From: Eimeria necatrix | Lineage: Eukaryota > Apicomplexa > Conoidasida > Eucoccidiorida > Eimeriidae | Direction: 5' to 3' | NCBI RefSeq assembly: GCF_000499385.1 | Contig: NW_013654349.1 | Span: forward strand, 7,501-25,378 | DNA: 17,878 nucleotides | Shown: in pieces, positions 16,944 through 17,878 of the stretch | Position numbering within the stretch: the stretch's first letter is position 1 | How the letters are laid out: every line of letters begins with the position of its first letter | Position numbers and translations under genes: made by a program | Notes under the pieces: model-generated | The model's input: only the letters and a program-made list of their open reading frames with translations | Database searches by the model: none | Told to the model about the DNA's origin: nothing

Positions 16944-17179
16944 TTTCAGGGGCCCCTTACATCGATTTTTTGCCTCAAAGAGGCCCGCAGGGCCTCCAGC
17001 TTCCTCTCAAGCGCCTCTGAGTCCTCAGGGGGGCCCCCGAGGGCCCCTGGGGGCCCCCCTATCTGTGCGTCTATGAAGGCATAAGGGTCTTGGGGGCCCC
17101 CCGGGGGCCCCAGGGGGGGGGGCCCCCCGGGCCCCGGCTGGCTCAGGGGGGCCCCCTCAGCAATCTGGGGGCCCCTCAT
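8851..17179 (-). CDS. COG7: COG7, conserved oligomeric Golgi complex subunit 7 (12 exons)
   Basis: Exons in transcript order: 17179-16961, 16807-16508, 14876-14677, 14219-13709, 13619-13364, 12844-12633, 12319-12215, 11487-11287, 11009-10890, 10674-10589, 10296-9828, 9342-8851. All introns are GT-AG, all phases agree, and the product is 1056 residues. COG7 is a lobe-B subunit (with COG5, 6 and 8) of the peripheral Golgi tether for retrograde intra-Golgi vesicles. Family-like features are strongest at the C-terminus: SPTAAITAVGEHILTLLPLL fits the family's Ser/Thr-Pro...VGE.(L/I)LTLP pattern, W-V-S-L...CYTRQLL and AWLLAAVADLECLQRLAETL fit the last helices, and EVVRTARRLF the tail. PEFQERILTAKRLQARVLAL and the trans-exon segment AVAAFEKLG...LLQQQW fit the N-terminal half. 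Usual COG7 length is about 770-840; the excess is poly-Gln, poly-Ala, poly-Ser and GGGGCCCC inserts. The match is from memory, not a search. Confidence 0.78.
9343..9827 (-). repeat. COG7 intron 11: TTTGCTGCTGCAGCAAA repeats and CTG tracts
   Basis: After GTAAAAGC, about six 24-26-nt units carry the palindromic core TTGCTGCAGCAA with GCTAGTT/AGCTAT spacers (9802-9630). Impure CTG tracts (9560-9380) follow, then the acceptor GGTGTCTGCAG. No exon is seen within it. Confidence 0.7.
9828..10296 (-). CDS. COG7: COG7 exon 11 (residues 737-893)
   Basis: Strong acceptor CTTCTTCTTTCAG, phase 2. It encodes PGAFLDCLSPAAVLAAQGAL, a short GGGGCCCC insert, DLLPLSHETHAALTAASQDL, VVSCCCTPVDLFLQHCYSEA, Ala and Ser runs, AAYLKELGDTADAP, a long poly-Ser run (9960-9910), SPTAAITAVGEHILTLLPLL and EDSAPPAE. 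It leaves in phase 0 at GCTGAG/GTAAAA. The VGE...LTLLP block is the best single match to COG7. Confidence 0.78.
10589..10674 (-). CDS. COG7: COG7 exon 10 (residues 709-737)
   Basis: Entered in phase 0 after (CTG)nCAG. It encodes VGLVLREQLSPVARRPNRLS then RCIKSLLER and leaves in phase 2 at GAGCG/GTACGT. Confidence 0.68.
10890..11009 (-). CDS. COG7: COG7 exon 9 (residues 669-708)
   Basis: 40 codons, phase 0 to phase 0. It encodes HRDRIPAGSPFEAVPWDASL then FSACLQLHCLMVSFAAKLHE. Trp followed by a long hydrophobic helix fits the family's EW/DW...L helix. The donor is GAG/GTGCTG, so the intron's first bases are already part of a CTG tract. Confidence 0.72.
11287..11487 (-). CDS. COG7: COG7 exon 8 (residues 602-668)
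   Basis: 67 codons, phase 0 to phase 0. It encodes AVAQMQEETETAVRRLLEVL, PSLC, a Ser run, then GGPFVAAAADGALVELLNHL and SPRVNAFHQSVAHK. The donor is CACAAG/GTAACA. Helix spacing fits the family segment around the M-E-E...VV.LLE...C and LD...YI..L helices. Confidence 0.75.
11488..12214 (-). other. COG7 intron 7 (727 nt): TTTAGGG block then CTG tracts
   Basis: TTTAGGG heptamers (sense; 12207-12127) begin just after the GTACGT donor. Then come unique sequence, (CTG)n near 12015-11980 and 11878-11826, an AT-rich patch (11690-11640), and (CTG)n at 11541-11494 leading to GCGTTCAG. Confidence 0.65.
12127..12207 (-). repeat. Interstitial TTTAGGG block in COG7 intron 7
   Basis: CCCTAAA heptamers on the + strand with one CTATTGACCCC interruption. 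TTTAGGG is on the COG7 sense strand, the same orientation relative to transcription as in gene A. Confidence 0.9.
12215..12319 (-). CDS. COG7: COG7 exon 7 (residues 567-601)
   Basis: 35 codons, phase 0 at both ends, so skipping would keep the frame. It encodes LAEQLLEAYEVAATLINATP and AFAETEVSEPHLWER. The acceptor is (CTG)nCAG. The donor GTACGT runs within a few bases into sense-strand TTTAGGG repeats. Confidence 0.65.
12320..12632 (-). repeat. COG7 intron 6: impure CTG repeats
   Basis: From GTGCGCGTT to CTGCAG the sense strand is CTG with TTC/CTC interruptions (CAGCAGCAGGAAGAG units on +). No exon is seen within it. Confidence 0.65.
12633..12844 (-). CDS. COG7: COG7 exon 6 (residues 496-566), Gln-rich
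   Basis: Entered in phase 1 after GTGTTCAG. It encodes AGQGGPPAAKARGLWLSLLL, QSLGAGAAVPLQDLERLLQR and FRPK, then Gln/Glu-rich LQQLQQQQREQEQEQDGLQ, leaving in phase 0 at CTCCAG/GTGCGC. CTTTTGCTGCAG at 12783-12772 is an alternative acceptor that would begin the exon at SLGAG. Confidence 0.65.
12845..13363 (-). other. COG7 intron 5: AT repeats, GCAT palindrome, 40-nt repeats, (CTG)n
   Basis: Sense order: an 11-nt TTTTTTAATTC repeat (13330-13266), AT-rich DNA, GCAT arrays (13142-13115 and 13112-13041), three copies of a roughly 40-nt unit (13040-12916), and (CTG)n (12914-12857) leading to the acceptor GCGTGTTCAG. Confidence 0.65.
13041..13112. repeat. 72-bp perfect palindrome with GCAT core
   Basis: GTCAACT (13041-13047), then (GCAT)14 plus GC, then AGTTGAC (13106-13112). 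The flanks are exact reverse complements and the core is self-complementary, so the whole 72 bp is a perfect inverted repeat with no spacer. Confidence 0.9.
13364..13619 (-). CDS. COG7: COG7 exon 5 (residues 411-496)
   Basis: This is the least certain exon at its 5' edge. Acceptor TTATTAAAG is AAG rather than CAG, but is the only phase-0 choice found. It encodes EVFFWGAAAALQTAGFIRAA, then a poly-Ser run from (AGC)n at 13531-13474, then a polar tail ending LPFGSLGKPHLG. It leaves in phase 1 at TTGG/GTTTGT into AT-rich intron. The first segment fits the family's next helix by spacing from the preceding Trp. Confidence 0.5.
13709..14219 (-). CDS. COG7: COG7 exon 4 (residues 240-410) with GGGGCCCC insert
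   Basis: Phase 2 entry after (CTG)nCAG. It encodes LKESVAATSMEGFGCAVAAF, EKLGAQEVLLQELPGALRAL and LQQQWAALW, matching in pattern the family segment that ends at a conserved Trp. About 90 residues of APLGAPLGGPL from a GGGGCCCC tract (14040-13775) follow, then MTYAEKWTAAVEQ, and a phase 0 exit at GAGCAG/GTGGGG. The insert lies between two conserved helices. Confidence 0.72.
14220..14676 (-). repeat. COG7 intron 3: 24-nt minisatellite plus (CTG)n
   Basis: The intron consists of about thirteen copies of a 24-nt unit (+ strand GGTGTCTGTACAGCTGCTGC followed by TGTG, 14354-14676), a short unique piece, and a (CTG)n tract (sense) at 14272-14221 that ends as the acceptor CTGCAG. The core GGTGT...CAGCT is shared with the arrays at 7402-7889 and 8387-8470. 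Confidence 0.75.
14677..14876 (-). CDS. COG7: COG7 exon 3 (residues 174-240)
   Basis: It enters in phase 0 after TGCAGAGTGCAG and encodes EAELLLQSLRPGGLQQASQQ, RAVLEAAAVAAALLQAASLL and AALPEFQERILTAKRLQARV. It leaves in phase 2 at CTCTCCT/GTCAGC, a donor with a weak -1 base. PEFQER...LxxRVxAL matches the family's PEFxERxxxLExLExRLxAL region. The donor directly abuts a minisatellite. Confidence 0.72.
15310..15895. repeat. AT-only low-complexity DNA with TTAAA pentanucleotide runs
   Basis: Long TTAAATTAAA runs (clearest at 15807-15895) with ATAAA/ACTAAA variants, lacking any coding signal on either strand. Confidence 0.85.
15999..16395 (-). repeat. Duplicated unit of (CTG)n tracts inside COG7 intron 2
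   Basis: On the + strand the pattern CAG tract, CGGAGGCA, a GGCGGG/GCGGTGGG region, AGCAACGGGACGCGAG (second copy AGCAAAGGAACGCGAG), CAG tract, CGCCACTA/CGCCACCA occurs twice, around 16003-16190 and 16201-16322. A further (CAG)n follows at 16338-16392. The copies differ by substitutions and tract length. Confidence 0.75.
16508..16807 (-). CDS. COG7: COG7 exon 2 (residues 74-173)
   Basis: Acceptor TTTGGGCGTTTAG, phase 0. A Gln/Leu-rich coiled-coil-like stretch (RPRPLQRQLQ, then Q/L) is followed by LEAPAAATFAAQASLNAAET and EEISSCRTAAQQLLLSLEAK. It ends in phase 0 at CAGGAG/GTGAGG. It has no upstream in-frame ATG. The stretch corresponds to the family's second helical hairpin, where KxRMxxAxxTL-type sequence is usual. 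Confidence 0.65.
16961..17179 (-). CDS. COG7: COG7 exon 1 (residues 1-73)
   Basis: ATG at 17179 is followed by a Gly/Pro-rich leader, then DPYAFIDAQI, another short Gly/Pro insert and EDSEALERKLEALRASLRQK. It ends in phase 0 at ATCGAT/GTAAGG, the best donor in the gene. An in-frame TGA lies 36 nt upstream of the ATG. DPYAFIDAQ sits where COG7 proteins have their short N-terminal F-D...W-(I/V)-N motif. A pyrimidine tract just upstream ending CTCAAG could instead be a weak acceptor for an earlier exon. Confidence 0.65.
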
Positions 17180-17878
17180 GCTTGAGTTGGGGTAAAAGGC
17201 AAAAAAAGACTTTCATTGCTTCAGTGGGACTGCATGCAGCAGCAGGAAAGCGCTGAGATCTGCTGCTGCTGCTGCTGCTGCGCTGCTGCTGCTGCTGCTG
17301 CTGCTGCTGCCGACTCGGGGCCCCAGCGCTGGCAGGGGGGCCCCCCGGGTGGATATTGTGGCTGCTTTCGGGAGCTTTAAAGTCTTTTATTTATTATTTT
17401 TAAATTAATTTAAATTTTTGATAAATTTAAAACAAAAAGTTAAAAATAAAGAACATATGTGGGCCAGTTGGCGAGTTGAGGTGGCGCCTGCGCCGCGCCG
17501 CCTCAGCCTTCACCATTTTGCTGATTTGGAACAATTTTGCCACTAAAGTTCATTTAAATGAATTAAATATATCAAATTAATTCAAATTAATTCAAATTAA
17601 TTCAAATTAATTCAAATTAATTCAAATTAATTCAAATTAAATCAAATCTGCAGAAGTTCATCCGCTTTTGTGGCCTAAGTTCTCGCTCGGCGGCGCCCCA
17701 GAATGCAAATCTGCTGTGGGATTTTGTTTGAAAATAAATGCAAAAAGGAGTTTTAAAATGCCATTTCTCTTCAAAATAAGTCATTTTATCTTTTAAATTT
17801 GTTATTTTGGCTTTTAAATGCATTATTTTACCTTTTAAATGCACCATTTTACCTCTAAAATGAATATAAACACCACAC
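17180..17878. other. Upstream region of COG7: repeats, no gene supported
   Basis: Moving away from the COG7 start: a (CTG)n tract (17261-17310), a short GGGGCCCC patch, AT-rich DNA (17380-17455), a GC-rich unique island (17460-17515) with a 10-bp imperfect hairpin GAGGTGGCGC/GCGCCGCCTC, a 10-nt TTCAAATTAA tandem (17571-17645), unique sequence, then roughly 21-nt repeats of ATTTTACCTTTTAAATGC type (17755-17865). The COG7 promoter is expected here but no defined element can be named. Confidence 0.5.
17571..17645. repeat. 10-nt TTCAAATTAA tandem repeat
   Basis: About seven nearly perfect copies in tandem, AT-only except for the single C per unit. Confidence 0.9.

Overview
This window looks like a repeat-rich segment of an apicomplexan nuclear genome, most probably a coccidian of the genus Eimeria; the species cannot be told from the sequence. 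The reasons are dense CAG/CTG trinucleotide tracts that read as poly-Ala, poly-Gln, poly-Ser or poly-Leu, internal blocks of the telomere-type heptamer TTTAGGG, intron-rich genes, and long GGGGCCCC tracts. No tRNA, rRNA, CRISPR array, transposase or bacterial-type operon is visible. Ordinary ORF calling misleads here, because the repeats hold long stop-free stretches in up to six frames. I therefore built gene models from splice signals, reading-frame phase and protein-like stretches.

Two convergent multi-exon genes explain the non-repetitive sequence. Gene A is on the + strand and enters the window already in progress. Its exons are 92-755, 1029-1488, three micro-exons (1622-1657, 1790-1825, 1961-1996), 3042-3120, 3499-3612, 3683-4166, 4924-6009 and 6695-7024. 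Every junction is GT-AG and every phase agrees, giving about 1107 residues in the window. I do not recognise the protein: helical segments alternate with Gly/Pro/Ala-rich GGGGCCCC-encoded linkers.

Gene B is on the - strand, 17179 to 8851. Twelve exons join into one phase-consistent frame of 1056 codons plus stop. I identify it as COG7, a lobe-B subunit of the conserved oligomeric Golgi tethering complex. The identification rests on C-terminal family motifs recalled from memory and on the order of helical segments; no search was run. Low-complexity inserts lie between conserved segments, and most introns carry a sense-strand (CTG)n tract just upstream of the 3' splice site.

Layout: 1-7024 gene A; 7025-8850 intergenic region made almost entirely of tandem arrays (TTTAGGG, CAG, a roughly 21-nt GGGTGTAT minisatellite, AAT, a 29-nt GTACGTAC repeat, GCAT); 8851-17179 COG7; 17180-17878 upstream of COG7 (CTG tract, AT-rich DNA, 10-nt and 21-nt repeats).

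The most notable observation is in gene A. An exon-intron unit of about 170 bp is tandemly repeated, so that a 36-nt symmetric (phase 1-1) micro-exon encoding VLEAAESVIKAA occurs four times. All five differences of copies 2-4 from copy 1 are synonymous. A fifth copy is shortened in frame and has lost its AG acceptor, and a sixth is only a remnant. A second exon end, at 5971-6009, has also been copied three times together with its 5' splice site, separated by TTTAGGG blocks.
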